NCBI GenBank assembly: GCA_002490525.1
Contig: DKUE01000011.1
Location: forward strand, 1-37,324
From: Ruminococcaceae bacterium UBA7212
GTDB taxonomy: Bacteria > Bacillota > Clostridia > Oscillospirales > Acutalibacteraceae
Direction: 5' to 3'
DNA: 37,324 nucleotides
Numbering within the stretch: position 1 is the stretch's first letter; each line of letters opens with the position of its first letter. Under the pieces are notes generated by a model. The model saw nothing but the letters and a program-made list of their open reading frames with translations, did no database searches and was not told where the DNA came from. Positions 1 through 6,926 of the stretch are shown here, one piece after another. The translations under genes were made by a program, and so were the position numbers.

Positions 1-82
1 AATAAATAAATATATTATTTTTATTATCTATATATTGTAGCAATTTGTTCTTCTATATATTTCCAGACATGTTGATATATTT

Positions 83-91
83 TGCTATAAT
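83..91 (+). promoter_or_regulatory. Candidate extended -10 promoter for the Xer recombinase gene
   Basis: The sequence TGCTATAAT at 83-91 has a perfect -10 hexamer with the TGn extension. No good -35 hexamer is seen 16-18 bases upstream. The flanking 1-120 stretch is very AT-rich. The start codon is about 107 bases downstream, which leaves a leader containing a palindrome at 127-141. Inferred from sequence only. Confidence 0.35.
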
Positions 92-126
92 TCCATGGCT
101 GTTTCTCTAATTTGCATGTGTTTACT

Positions 127-141
127 GTGAAACAGTTTCAC
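127..141. repeat. 15-bp palindrome in the leader of the recombinase gene
   Basis: GTGAAAC-A-GTTTCAC is a perfect palindrome with 7-bp arms and a single central base. It lies between the likely -10 box (86-91) and the start codon at 198. The size and symmetry suit an operator for a dimeric regulator, but no regulator gene is adjacent and no second copy was noticed. Confidence 0.4.
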
Positions 142-197
142 GCAGCATTCTGATTTTATATAATGACAATACAGATAAGAAAGGATGTTTTGAGGAT

Positions 198-1190
198 ATG
201 CTGAAGTACGCAAAATCACCTGATTTGCCTCCTCTTCTACAAGATTTTGCAAATCATGAACTGGCAATAAAAAACAAATCCGAGTTGACAGTAGATGAAT
301 ACGTGTTGGATTTGTTTTTATTTTTCCGTTATTTAAAAGCACGGCGATCCGGGCAGGTACTCTCCCCTTCTTTCGCCGAAACGGATATATCGGATATAGA
401 TATCCGATTTTTGCGTGAAATCACTTTGGCGGATGCATATGCGTTTCTGTCCTATTGTAAATCAGAACGGGACAATGATGCTGCAGCACGTGCGCGAAAA
501 GTCAGCAGTATACGCACATTTTTTAAATATCTTTGTGTGCAAAGAAAGTTATTGGATGATAATCCGATGCAGGAATTGGAAACGCCGAAGCAAAGACGCG
601 CACAGCCGAAATACCTGACGTTAGAGGAAAGTATTCGGTTATTAGAGTCTGTTGACGGAAAACACAAGGAACGGGATTTCTGTATTTTAACTCTGTTTCT
701 AAACTGCGGACTTCGCCTCTCTGAGTTGGTTTCTATCAATTATACGGATATTAAAGATAATAACACCTTAGTGGTTAAAGGGAAAGGCAATAAAGAGCGA
801 ACGGTGTATTTAAACGAAGCTTGTATTACAGCGATCAAAAATTATATGGCCGTTCGGCCCGTTGATAAGGTTCGGCAAACGGACAAGTCTGCACTTTTTT
901 TAAGCAGTCGTTTTCAGCGTATCAGTCCCAAAACCGTTCAGCACATGGTTTACAGTTATTTAGAGAAGTGCGGACTCGGTGACAGAGGGTTGTCCGTACA
1001 CAAGTTGCGGCATACTGCCGCAACATTAATGTATCAGCACGGCAATGTGGATGTATTGGTGTTGAAGGAAATTCTTGGGCATGAAAATCTCGGAACTACT
1101 GAAATATATACACATCTTGTGGATGAACAGCTGAAAAAAGCGTCAGATGCCAACCCACTTGCGAACATTAAACAGGTTAAAAAAGATTGA
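198..1190 (+). CDS. Tyrosine site-specific recombinase, XerC/XerD family
   Basis: A 330-residue phage-integrase-family recombinase, probably the housekeeping enzyme that resolves chromosome dimers at dif. It has an N-terminal SAM-like core-binding domain (about 15-120) and a C-terminal catalytic domain (about 140-315). The catalytic set is visible: Arg173 (CGLRLSE), a beta-hairpin Lys near 195-199 (GKGNKER), His268 and Arg271 (HKLRH), His295 (LGH) and nucleophile Tyr304 (IYTH). It is somewhat longer than a typical Xer protein (about 300). The ATG at 198 follows AAAGGA. Its 3' end overlaps convergent spoIIM by 14 bp. A xer gene next to spoIIM is also known in Bacillus, which favours a XerD-type housekeeping role over a mobile integrase, but C versus D cannot be decided here. 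Confidence 0.88.
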   Translation: MLKYAKSPDLPPLLQDFANHELAIKNKSELTVDEYVLDLFLFFRYLKARRSGQVLSPSFAETDISDIDIRFLREITLADAYAFLSYCKSERDNDAAARARKVSSIRTFFKYLCVQRKLLDDNPMQELETPKQRRAQPKYLTLEESIRLLESVDGKHKERDFCILTLFLNCGLRLSELVSINYTDIKDNNTLVVKGKGNKERTVYLNEACITAIKNYMAVRPVDKVRQTDKSALFLSSRFQRISPKTVQHMVYSYLEKCGLGDRGLSVHKLRHTAATLMYQHGNVDVLVLKEILGHENLGTTEIYTHLVDEQLKKASDANPLANIKQVKKD

Positions 1191-1836
1191 TTTTGTCTGC
1201 AAACAGAAAGGCTGTAGATGCGCTTAATGCGGCACAGAATATTAAACTGCCCAGCAATACAGCATACCGCAGTATGTAAAGTTTAAACATGTTCGTGCCG
1301 CTGCGCGATTCCCCTTTCCGCAAAACTCGGGCGATATCGCGCGTCATCAGAATGCTTTCCTTACAGCCGAGCAAAAGCGCAGCGGCGGCTAAAACGGCAG
1401 ACGGAAGCACATATACAGAAAAATATGTGAGGCCTTGCAAAGTAAACGTTTGATATAAATACCCGGATACAATGCCGATGCCCAATCCTTTTACAAAAGG
1501 CAACAGCCATAAAATCGGTTCACCGATGATACAAACACCGAAAAGCATGGCCACCAGTAAAAATACACATTCTGAGCCGAAAACAGATAAAAAGTTGTGT
1601 AAAACCGACTGTCCGCAACGAGCAATATAATAGTTTTCGATTAAAGCTTTTAAAGACTCTCCCAAATCATTATTTATTTTTTTTACGGTCAGAGCACCGA
1701 CAAAAAGACCGCAAATGAAAATCATCGTGAGCATAATCAATTTCTGATTCTTGTGCAAGACAGCAGATTTTGTGGGTTTTCGCGGAAAACGAATGCCGGT
1801 GGAAATAATGGTTGCACGTTTTTTGATTCTTTTCAT
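1177..1836 (-). CDS. spoIIM: Stage II sporulation protein M
   Basis: A polytopic membrane protein of the DMP (SpoIID-SpoIIM-SpoIIP) peptidoglycan machine that drives mother-cell engulfment of the forespore. The protein is about 219 residues. It has a basic N-terminus, one hydrophobic segment near residues 35-55, a glycine-rich hydrophobic core carrying the family-typical PFVKGLGIG stretch, and two more C-terminal membrane spans. The ATG at 1836 was chosen because GAGGGAGAG lies 4-10 bases upstream; the in-frame ATG five codons earlier would sit on top of that site. It lies 75 bp after the TIGR04086 gene and may share its transcript. In Bacillus spoIIM is sigma-E dependent; no convincing sigma-E promoter was found immediately upstream. 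Confidence 0.9.
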   Translation of the reverse strand: MKRIKKRATIISTGIRFPRKPTKSAVLHKNQKLIMLTMIFICGLFVGALTVKKINNDLGESLKALIENYYIARCGQSVLHNFLSVFGSECVFLLVAMLFGVCIIGEPILWLLPFVKGLGIGIVSGYLYQTFTLQGLTYFSVYVLPSAVLAAAALLLGCKESILMTRDIARVLRKGESRSGTNMFKLYILRYAVLLGSLIFCAALSASTAFLFADKINLF

Positions 1837-1911
1837 TTTACTCTCCCTCATTTGGCTGAAATCCGGTAAAATTTAAATATAGCTTTAAAAGTATTATGTA
1901 TAATGACTGCA

Positions 1912-2334
1912 TCAAACTCTTTTTCCCACTATACCACCCAATATAGGACAAATGAGTCCCATGCCAATCGGTGCACAGATTAAAACGGTTATATGCCCTT
2001 TCGCTGCCAGTAAAAGGGTCAGTATTAAAAACACTAAAAGTGCAAAGCCGGAGAAAAAACAAATCGGTAAAACCGAATACGAATTTTTTCGTGCAGATAA
2101 AAATCCGCATAATATAAAAGTCAAAGCGGTAACCGCAAACAAGAAACCCGTTTGCATGATTTTTGTTGGCGCAGTTTCTTTTTGAAGCACCATCCATGCA
2201 AAAATTGCAGTACAAAGGATAAAAAATACATAGGATATCATAACCGACCGCACACAGATTGGGAGCATGGAGCGTATCCCCTTTTGTGGTGCTACAGTAG
2301 TTCGACTTTTTTTTCGCTTTTTATTTTTCGGCAT
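1912..2334 (-). CDS. TIGR04086 (YrzE-like) family membrane protein
   Basis: A small integral membrane protein of 140 residues and unknown function. A Lys/Arg-rich N-terminal tail (MPKNKKRKKSR) is followed by four hydrophobic segments at about 28-48, 58-78, 84-106 and 112-137, with a conserved-looking GMGLICPILGG end. This architecture, and the position just downstream of yajC, match the TIGR04086/YrzE family. The ATG at 2334 was chosen over an upstream in-frame start because GAGGGGG lies 9 bases before it. That ribosome-binding site is embedded in the 3' arm of a strong hairpin (2343-2375), so translation may depend on which promoter makes the transcript. Confidence 0.75.
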   Translation of the reverse strand: MPKNKKRKKSRTTVAPQKGIRSMLPICVRSVMISYVFFILCTAIFAWMVLQKETAPTKIMQTGFLFAVTALTFILCGFLSARKNSYSVLPICFFSGFALLVFLILTLLLAAKGHITVLICAPIGMGLICPILGGIVGKRV

Positions 2335-2342
2335 AAAAATTA

Positions 2343-2375
2343 CCCCCTCACACTTTACTAAAAAGTATGCGGGGG
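2343..2375 (-). terminator. Hairpin after yajC that contains the ribosome-binding site of the next gene
   Basis: On the minus strand, CCCCCGCATACTTT pairs with AAAGTGTGAGGGGG across a 5-base loop: 13 of 14 positions pair, with one G-U and one mismatch. TAATTTTT follows. It begins 21 bases after the yajC stop and has the shape of an intrinsic terminator. The U-tract runs straight into the ATG of the TIGR04086 gene, and the 3' arm carries that gene's GAGGGGG Shine-Dalgarno sequence. Confidence 0.65.
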
Positions 2376-2390
2376 ATAATTTTGTTATGC
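2362..2390 (-). promoter_or_regulatory. Candidate sigma-E-type promoter for the TIGR04086-spoIIM pair
   Basis: On the minus strand GCATAAC (2390-2384), a 14-base spacer and CATACTTT (2369-2362) resemble the sigma-E pattern (about TCATATT, 13-15, CATACAAT). The -10 matches 6 of 8 positions; the -35 is weaker. Transcription would start near 2355, giving a leader of about 21 bases with a free ribosome-binding site. Only suggestive without mapping. Confidence 0.35.
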
Positions 2391-2396
2391 GAAAAA

Positions 2397-2810
2397 TCAA
2401 TCTTCTTTTTTGCCTTTTTTCTTAGCTTGTGCTTTTTCTTCTTTGGCCTTTGCCTGTGCCGCCTTCATAGCCTCACGTTCCGCCTGCAGTTTTTCGGTTG
2501 CGGTATTGTTAATCTGAATCGCCCAACGCGCAATTTTCATCTTGTTGCGGTCTGCGCCTGTTTCAATAATTAAAGCATCTTCTTTAACCGTAACGACACG
2601 TCCCATAATACCGCCGATCGTTGTAACTTCATCACCGACCTGTGTGCTGTCACGCATTTCCTGGTCCTTTTTTTGTTGCTTTTTCTGCGGGCGAATCATC
2701 AGAAAATACATACCAACGAACAATGCAACCATCAAAAGGATACTGGAAAGCATACTTCCCTTACCGGCAGCGCCGCCTGCAGCAGCTTCCAAAGTCAAAA
2801 GTTCAAACAT
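2397..2810 (-). CDS. yajC: Preprotein translocase subunit YajC
   Basis: The small accessory subunit of the SecDF-YajC complex that assists Sec-dependent export. 137 residues: a short hydrophobic N-terminal anchor (about 20-40, ending in FLMIRPQKKQQK, the signature of the family), a beta-rich cytosolic domain (GDEVTTIGGIMGRV), and a highly charged Ala/Lys/Glu coiled C-terminal tail ending in KKKGKKED. The ATG at 2810 is preceded by GGAGGAAC. It follows tgt by 94 bp but has its own near-consensus promoter. The queA-tgt-yajC order is the usual bacterial arrangement, here interrupted upstream of tgt. Confidence 0.93.
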   Translation of the reverse strand: MFELLTLEAAAGGAAGKGSMLSSILLMVALFVGMYFLMIRPQKKQQKKDQEMRDSTQVGDEVTTIGGIMGRVVTVKEDALIIETGADRNKMKIARWAIQINNTATEKLQAEREAMKAAQAKAKEEKAQAKKKGKKED

Positions 2811-2841
2811 AGATTGTTCCTCCAAATCAAAATCTTTAGTT

Positions 2842-2870
2842 ATTATACAATTAAAGTAAAAAAAATGCAA
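2842..2870 (-). promoter_or_regulatory. Sigma-A-type promoter of yajC
   Basis: On the minus strand TTGCAT (2870-2865), an exact 17-base spacer with a T-run, and TATAAT (2847-2842). It lies in the 94-bp tgt-yajC gap, 32 bases from the yajC start. The spacing and perfect -10 make an independent yajC promoter likely. Confidence 0.6.
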
Positions 2871-2904
2871 TAGAAAAGCAAAACTTTACAAATTCCTAAC
2901 AAAT

Positions 2905-4041
2905 TTATATGCGTGTGTCCAATTTCTCTGTATTTTCCCGCTTGAAATCTGCGAAAGTATCCGTTTCAATTGCCGCACGGATTTTTGACATCAGCGTATT
3001 ATAGAAATAGAGATTATGCATAACACAAAGCCGCATGGCCAGCATTTCACCTGATTTGAATAAGTGACGGATATAGGCACGGGAATGTTTTTGGCAAGTG
3101 GGACAGCCGCAGCCTTCCTCAATCGGAGACAAGTCATTTTTATATTTTTCATTGTTGAGATTGATAATACCATCCATAGTAAATAAATGCCCATGACGTG
3201 CGTTACGGCTCGGCATCACACAGTCAAACAAGTCCACACCGCGGCTGACCGCTTCCAGAATGTTCCCAGGTGTACCGACGCCCATCAAATAACGTGGCTT
3301 GTCCTTCGGCATATACGGCTCCACAGCGGATATAATACGATACATATCTTCTTTCGGTTCTCCGACTGCCAAACCGCCGATTGCATAGCCATCCAAATCC
3401 AGTTCTGCAATCTGTTGCATATTTTCAATACGCAAATCATCATAAGTACAGCCTTGGTTAATGCCGAACAGCAGTTGATGCGGATTGATGGTATCCTCTA
3501 AAGCGTTTAAGCGCTCCATTTCTGCCTTACAGCGAATCAGCCAACGGACGGTTCTTTCACAGGAATCCTTTGCGTAACGGTACTGTGCGGGATTTTCTAC
3601 GCACTCGTCAAACGCCATAGCAATTGTTGAACCGAGGTTGGACTGAATCTGCATACTTTCTTCGGGACCCATGAAGATTTTTCGGCCGTCTACATGAGAA
3701 TTAAAGTGTACGCCTTCTTCTTTGATTTTTCGAAGCTTTGCGAGTGAAAACACCTGAAATCCGCCGCTGTCTGTGAGAATCGGACCGTTCCAACCCGTAA
3801 AACGATGTAATCCGCCAAGCGCTTTTATGAGTGTGTCACCGGGGCGTACATGCAGATGATATGTATTGCAAAGCTGTACCTGACAGCCGATTTCTTTCAA
3901 GTCGTAAGCAGATACACCGCCCTTGATAGCGCCTTGTGTAGCAACATTCATGAATGCGGGCGTCTGTACCGTACCATGTACGGTTTCAAATTTACCGCGT
4001 CGGGCGTTTCCCTCTTGTTTTAATAATGTGTATTCAGCCAT
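2905..4041 (-). CDS. tgt: tRNA-guanine transglycosylase (queuine tRNA-ribosyltransferase)
   Basis: Exchanges G34 of GUN-anticodon tRNAs (Asp, Asn, His, Tyr) for the queuosine precursor preQ1. 378 residues, the standard bacterial length. A TIM-barrel enzyme with Asp91 in TDSGGFQVFSL, the RGVDLFDCVMPSRNARHG block (Asp270/Asp273, one of which acts as nucleophile in the family), and the structural zinc site C311-x-C313-x2-C316 plus His342. The ATG at 4041 has GAGGT 6 bases upstream. QueA, which acts next on the inserted base, is encoded about 1.5 kb upstream on the same strand, separated by two unrelated genes. Confidence 0.96.
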   Translation of the reverse strand: MAEYTLLKQEGNARRGKFETVHGTVQTPAFMNVATQGAIKGGVSAYDLKEIGCQVQLCNTYHLHVRPGDTLIKALGGLHRFTGWNGPILTDSGGFQVFSLAKLRKIKEEGVHFNSHVDGRKIFMGPEESMQIQSNLGSTIAMAFDECVENPAQYRYAKDSCERTVRWLIRCKAEMERLNALEDTINPHQLLFGINQGCTYDDLRIENMQQIAELDLDGYAIGGLAVGEPKEDMYRIISAVEPYMPKDKPRYLMGVGTPGNILEAVSRGVDLFDCVMPSRNARHGHLFTMDGIINLNNEKYKNDLSPIEEGCGCPTCQKHSRAYIRHLFKSGEMLAMRLCVMHNLYFYNTLMSKIRAAIETDTFADFKRENTEKLDTRI

Positions 4042-4058
4042 ATTTTACCTCATTTGTG

Positions 4059-4571
4059 TTATTTTAAATACATTGCCATATAACCGCATGTGAACGGAAA
4101 ACAATCATATTTTACCGTGTTTGTATGCACAAATCCGAAAGAAGAATACCATTCTTTCAGTTCTGTGTTTTCCTCAATTAGGGATATTGTAAGCTTGTTC
4201 GCTTTTCTGCTTTTTGCCCTGTGTACCGCATAGATAAGCAGTTCTTCGCCTATTCCATTGTGCCGCCATGCAGGGGATATACACAAATTATTTAATTCGC
4301 ATATACTTTCAGAAAAAGCTAAAGAAAAAAATCCGACAATCTTGTTGTCCGTTATATAAACGTACATTTCCCGTCCACTGTCATATTGTTTTCTCAGCTT
4401 GTCCACGGTAGTTGAAAATGCAACATAATTCGGTGCATTTTCTTGTGTGATACCGAATTTTTCTGCAATCGTTATAAAGCTTTCTTTTATTATATCTGCA
4501 CAACTTTGCAAGTCGTCCAAATTTGCTTTTTTATCATAGAGATATCCTTTACAAGATAAACTTGCAATCAC
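4059..4571 (-). CDS. GNAT-family N-acetyltransferase with a probable frameshift at its start
   Basis: Acetyl-CoA-dependent acetyltransferase fold; substrate unknown. The GNAT core runs from about residue 70 (YVYITDNKIVGFFSLA) through the acetyl-CoA loop near 101-111 (SPAWRHNGIGEEL, close to the family R/Q-x-x-G-x-G/A motif) to the C-terminal strand (WYSSFGFVHTNT). The open frame begins with GTG at 4571 but has no ribosome-binding site there. An ATG at 4537 preceded by AAAGGA would begin M-I-K-K, a typical GNAT start, but a run of six A (4527-4532 on +) puts it one base out of frame; seven A would restore M-I-K-K-A-N-L-D-D. It is either a frameshifted gene, a slippage-dependent gene or an assembly error. 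Start uncertain, family confident. Confidence 0.75.
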   Translation of the reverse strand: MIASLSCKGYLYDKKANLDDLQSCADIIKESFITIAEKFGITQENAPNYVAFSTTVDKLRKQYDSGREMYVYITDNKIVGFFSLAFSESICELNNLCISPAWRHNGIGEELLIYAVHRAKSRKANKLTISLIEENTELKEWYSSFGFVHTNTVKYDCFPFTCGYMAMYLK

Positions 4572-4617
4572 TGTTATTTACGAAATATAAGAAATTACAG
4601 GTTTGAAATATATCGTT

Positions 4618-5490
4618 TTATTTTATTCCCCTCACAACCATAATAATAGATACATTGGTATCCCACTGCTTTTCCCCGCGATCATACTGTTTTATTCTCT
4701 TGTCGAATTTAACATTCGTAAGGCGTTTCATCTTTTCCGTTTCTTCGATCGTAATTTGATTAGGCGCAATATGTAATGCAGATTCTATCGCTTCGATTTC
4801 CGTATATCTATTTGCGTTGATCATATCGTGCGCCATATCTAAGGAAAACCTGGGATGATCCGGCGTTAAGTCAATCGTTGCAAAACCTGTTTTTATTTTT
4901 TGAAATCCATATGCTTCCATTGTAAGCGGTAATTCTGCTTCACTCATGGGATACTTGCATACGGCATACCGATTCATAGAATTATCATACTGAGAAACCT
5001 TTTCCCAAAACTGTTTTTCAAAATCACTAAGTGCTATACAGCTTGGAATAATGTTAATACCTTGACAGGAGGACAGCACAAGACAAACGCCTCCGGGTTT
5101 TAAAACACGGTATTGTTCACCATAAAATTTTGAAGGCTCAATATGCTCACTGACCGTATTTGAGATCGTTACATCAAATGTATGATCTTCAAACGGAAGA
5201 TTTGTAGCATCCGACTCCAAAAATGCAACTTTCTTTTCATGCTCTTTCGCAAATCGGATAAATTCACTATCGCGGTCAATTGCTGTAATATCCGCCTGCG
5301 GATACCAACGGCAAAGTGCCTCGGCAAGCGCACCCGGACCGCATCCAATCTCCAAAATCTTAATATTTTTTGAAGAATCCAACTCAAAAAGATGCTTGTA
5401 CTGCTCAGAAAACATATCATCGAATCTCAATTTTCGCGAGTAATATAACGTTTTAATTCCTTGTATATATTGAGACCAGATCACATTCAT
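4618..5490 (-). CDS. Class I SAM-dependent methyltransferase
   Basis: A 290-residue Rossmann-fold methyltransferase (Methyltransf_11/25-like). Motif I is LEIGCGPGALAEAL at about 46-59, the acidic residue closing strand 2 is in TAIDRDSEF (about 69-77), and the post-motif region LRVLKPGG-like (YRVLKPGGVCLVLSS, 127-141) is present. The C-terminal 100 residues match nothing I recognise, so the substrate is unknown. The ATG at 5490 was chosen over a TTG 10 codons upstream because AAGGA precedes it by 10 bases. It lies between queA (45 bp to its stop) and the GNAT gene. The region looks more AT-rich than tgt or queA, which suggests later insertion. A role in tRNA modification is possible but unsupported. 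Confidence 0.8.
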   Translation of the reverse strand: MNVIWSQYIQGIKTLYYSRKLRFDDMFSEQYKHLFELDSSKNIKILEIGCGPGALAEALCRWYPQADITAIDRDSEFIRFAKEHEKKVAFLESDATNLPFEDHTFDVTISNTVSEHIEPSKFYGEQYRVLKPGGVCLVLSSCQGINIIPSCIALSDFEKQFWEKVSQYDNSMNRYAVCKYPMSEAELPLTMEAYGFQKIKTGFATIDLTPDHPRFSLDMAHDMINANRYTEIEAIESALHIAPNQITIEETEKMKRLTNVKFDKRIKQYDRGEKQWDTNVSIIMVVRGIK

Positions 5491-5535
5491 ATCAACATTT
5501 TCCTTAATGCTCGTTTGCAATGAGTATTGCCTTGT

Positions 5536-6564
5536 CTAAACAATTAACATCGCGTCCCCAAACGAAAAGAATCTATAGTTCTCGGAAACGGCAATGTTGT
5601 ATGCGTTCAGCACTTTTTCACGGTCATAAAAGGCGGAAACCAACATAATCAAGGTGCTTTCGGGCAAATGAAAATTGGTCAGCAATCCGTCAATACACTT
5701 GAATTGATACCCCGGATAAATAAAGATGTTTGTCCAGCCGTCAGCCGCACAGATTTTTCCGTTAAAGGTTGCGACGCTTTCCAGTGTACGGCAGCTGGTT
5801 GTACCGACGGCAATTACGCGTCCGCCGTTTGCCTTTGTTTTTTGAATCAGCTGTGCTGTTTCCTCGGGCAAATGATAATGCTCCGAATGCATTTGGTGTT
5901 CTTCAATATTTTCTGCTTTTACGGGGCGGAAAGTACCGATACCGACATGTAACGTGACAAATCCGATTGCAATGCCCTTATCCTGAATTTTTTTTAGCAT
6001 ATCAGGGGTGAAATGCAATCCCGCAGTCGGCGCGGCGGCAGAGCCCAATTCTTTGGAATATACAGTCTGATACCGCTCGCTGTCCTCTAACTTTTCGTTA
6101 ATGTAATGCGGCAGAGGCATTTCGCCGACTTTTTCAAGCACGGGGAATATACTTTCGCCTTCGAAGTCAAAATGTGCTATGCGATTACCGTTTTCTAAGA
6201 CTTCCAGAATCTCTGCATGTAAAATACCATTTCCAAATGTGAACCGCGTGCCGACTTTTGCGCGCCGACCTGGTCCTGTAATGACTTCCCACACATTATT
6301 TTCCTTTTGATTTAAAAGAAGAAATTCCACATGTGCGCCTGTTTCTTCCTTTTCTCCGTACAGCCGCGCCGGCAAAACACGGGTATCGTTCAGAATCAGG
6401 CAGTCCCCGCTTCTTAAATACTCTAAAATATCATAAAAATGCTTATGGTCAATTTCATGTGTGTTCCGATGCAAAACCATCATTTTTGAGTGGTCACGCG
6501 GTTCTATAGGTGTTTGCGCGATACGTTCTTTTGGTAAATCGTAATAAAAATCCTGCTTTTTCAT
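5536..6564 (-). CDS. queA: S-adenosylmethionine:tRNA ribosyltransferase-isomerase
   Basis: Transfers and isomerises the ribosyl group of SAM onto preQ1-modified tRNA to make epoxyqueuosine. 342 residues, the normal length. It starts with the family-typical F-Y-Y-D-L-P-K-E-R-I-A-Q pattern and has DHSKMMVL, LNDTRVLPARLYG, PLPHYI, AAPTAGLHFT and the C-terminal TNFHLPESTLIMLVSAF block. The ATG at 6564 follows GGGAG. It is first in the minus-strand series that runs to tgt and yajC, divergent from the lysine operon. ruvB, its common upstream neighbour, is absent. Confidence 0.96.
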   Translation of the reverse strand: MKKQDFYYDLPKERIAQTPIEPRDHSKMMVLHRNTHEIDHKHFYDILEYLRSGDCLILNDTRVLPARLYGEKEETGAHVEFLLLNQKENNVWEVITGPGRRAKVGTRFTFGNGILHAEILEVLENGNRIAHFDFEGESIFPVLEKVGEMPLPHYINEKLEDSERYQTVYSKELGSAAAPTAGLHFTPDMLKKIQDKGIAIGFVTLHVGIGTFRPVKAENIEEHQMHSEHYHLPEETAQLIQKTKANGGRVIAVGTTSCRTLESVATFNGKICAADGWTNIFIYPGYQFKCIDGLLTNFHLPESTLIMLVSAFYDREKVLNAYNIAVSENYRFFSFGDAMLIV

Positions 6565-6603
6565 TATAATTCTCCCGATAAAGTGATAAATCTGTGAAAA
6601 TGA

Positions 6604-6632
6604 TTGACTATTGCGTATAATAATGCTATGAT
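6604..6632 (+). promoter_or_regulatory. Promoter of the lysine-riboswitch operon
   Basis: TTGACT (6604-6609), a 17-base spacer and TATGAT (6627-6632). The expected start near 6639-6640 falls exactly at the first base of the riboswitch aptamer, which strongly supports the assignment. Confidence 0.7.
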
Positions 6633-6646
6633 ATTAAAAACTGCAA
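6617..6646 (-). promoter_or_regulatory. Possible divergent promoter of queA
   Basis: On the minus strand TTGCAG (6646-6641), an 18-base spacer and TATTAT (6622-6617). It would overlap the lysine operon promoter back to back and leave a 50-base queA leader. The match is only moderate. Confidence 0.3.
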
Positions 6647-6813
6647 TAGAGGTGCGAAAAACATCAGTAGCGTGTTTCAGACAGCCAAAGTCATTTACGG
6701 CACGCAAAAGGGTTTTTTGCCGAAAATAAATCGCCTTTTGGCGGGCGTTTGTTTGGGCGTGTCTGCAAACAGCGGCACGACTGTCATCAAAGCTTGATGG
6801 AGTGCTATTGTGC
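6641..6813 (+). ncRNA. Lysine riboswitch (L-box) aptamer
   Basis: The leader carries the L-box consensus: ATAGAGGTGCG at the 5' side of the core (6647-6656), GCCGAAAATAAAT in the P3/P4 region (about 6719-6731), and a P5 block GTCATCAA-AGC-TTGATGGAG (6783-6802). P1 is closed by CAATAG (6644-6649) with CTATTG (6805-6810). The family binds lysine and usually represses lysine synthesis or uptake genes. It precedes asd-dapA-dapB, exactly the expected targets, and an intrinsic terminator follows at 6862-6886, so control is probably by transcription termination. Confidence 0.92.
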
Positions 6814-6861
6814 ATACAGCGATTATTCGCAGTTCGCACGCACAAAGGATTGTTTTGATGA

Positions 6862-6886
6862 CCGGTTGTAACAACCGGCTTTTTTT
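6862..6886 (+). terminator. Intrinsic terminator of the lysine riboswitch
   Basis: CCGGTTG-TAA-CAACCGG is followed by CTTTTTTT. The 7-bp GC-rich stem ends 25 bases before the asd ribosome-binding site. TTTGATGAC at 6854-6862, which touches the 5' arm, is a perfect complement to GTCATCAAA at 6783-6791 in aptamer helix P5, giving a possible antiterminator pairing. Confidence 0.85.
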
Positions 6887-6926
6887 ATGCAGATAATAGA
6901 ATAGCACGTTTTGGAGGTAAACACAA

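Noticed and set aside
85..342. An 85-codon minus-strand open frame at the left edge
   Set aside because: It overlaps the recombinase start and an AT-rich leader; composition is not protein-like.
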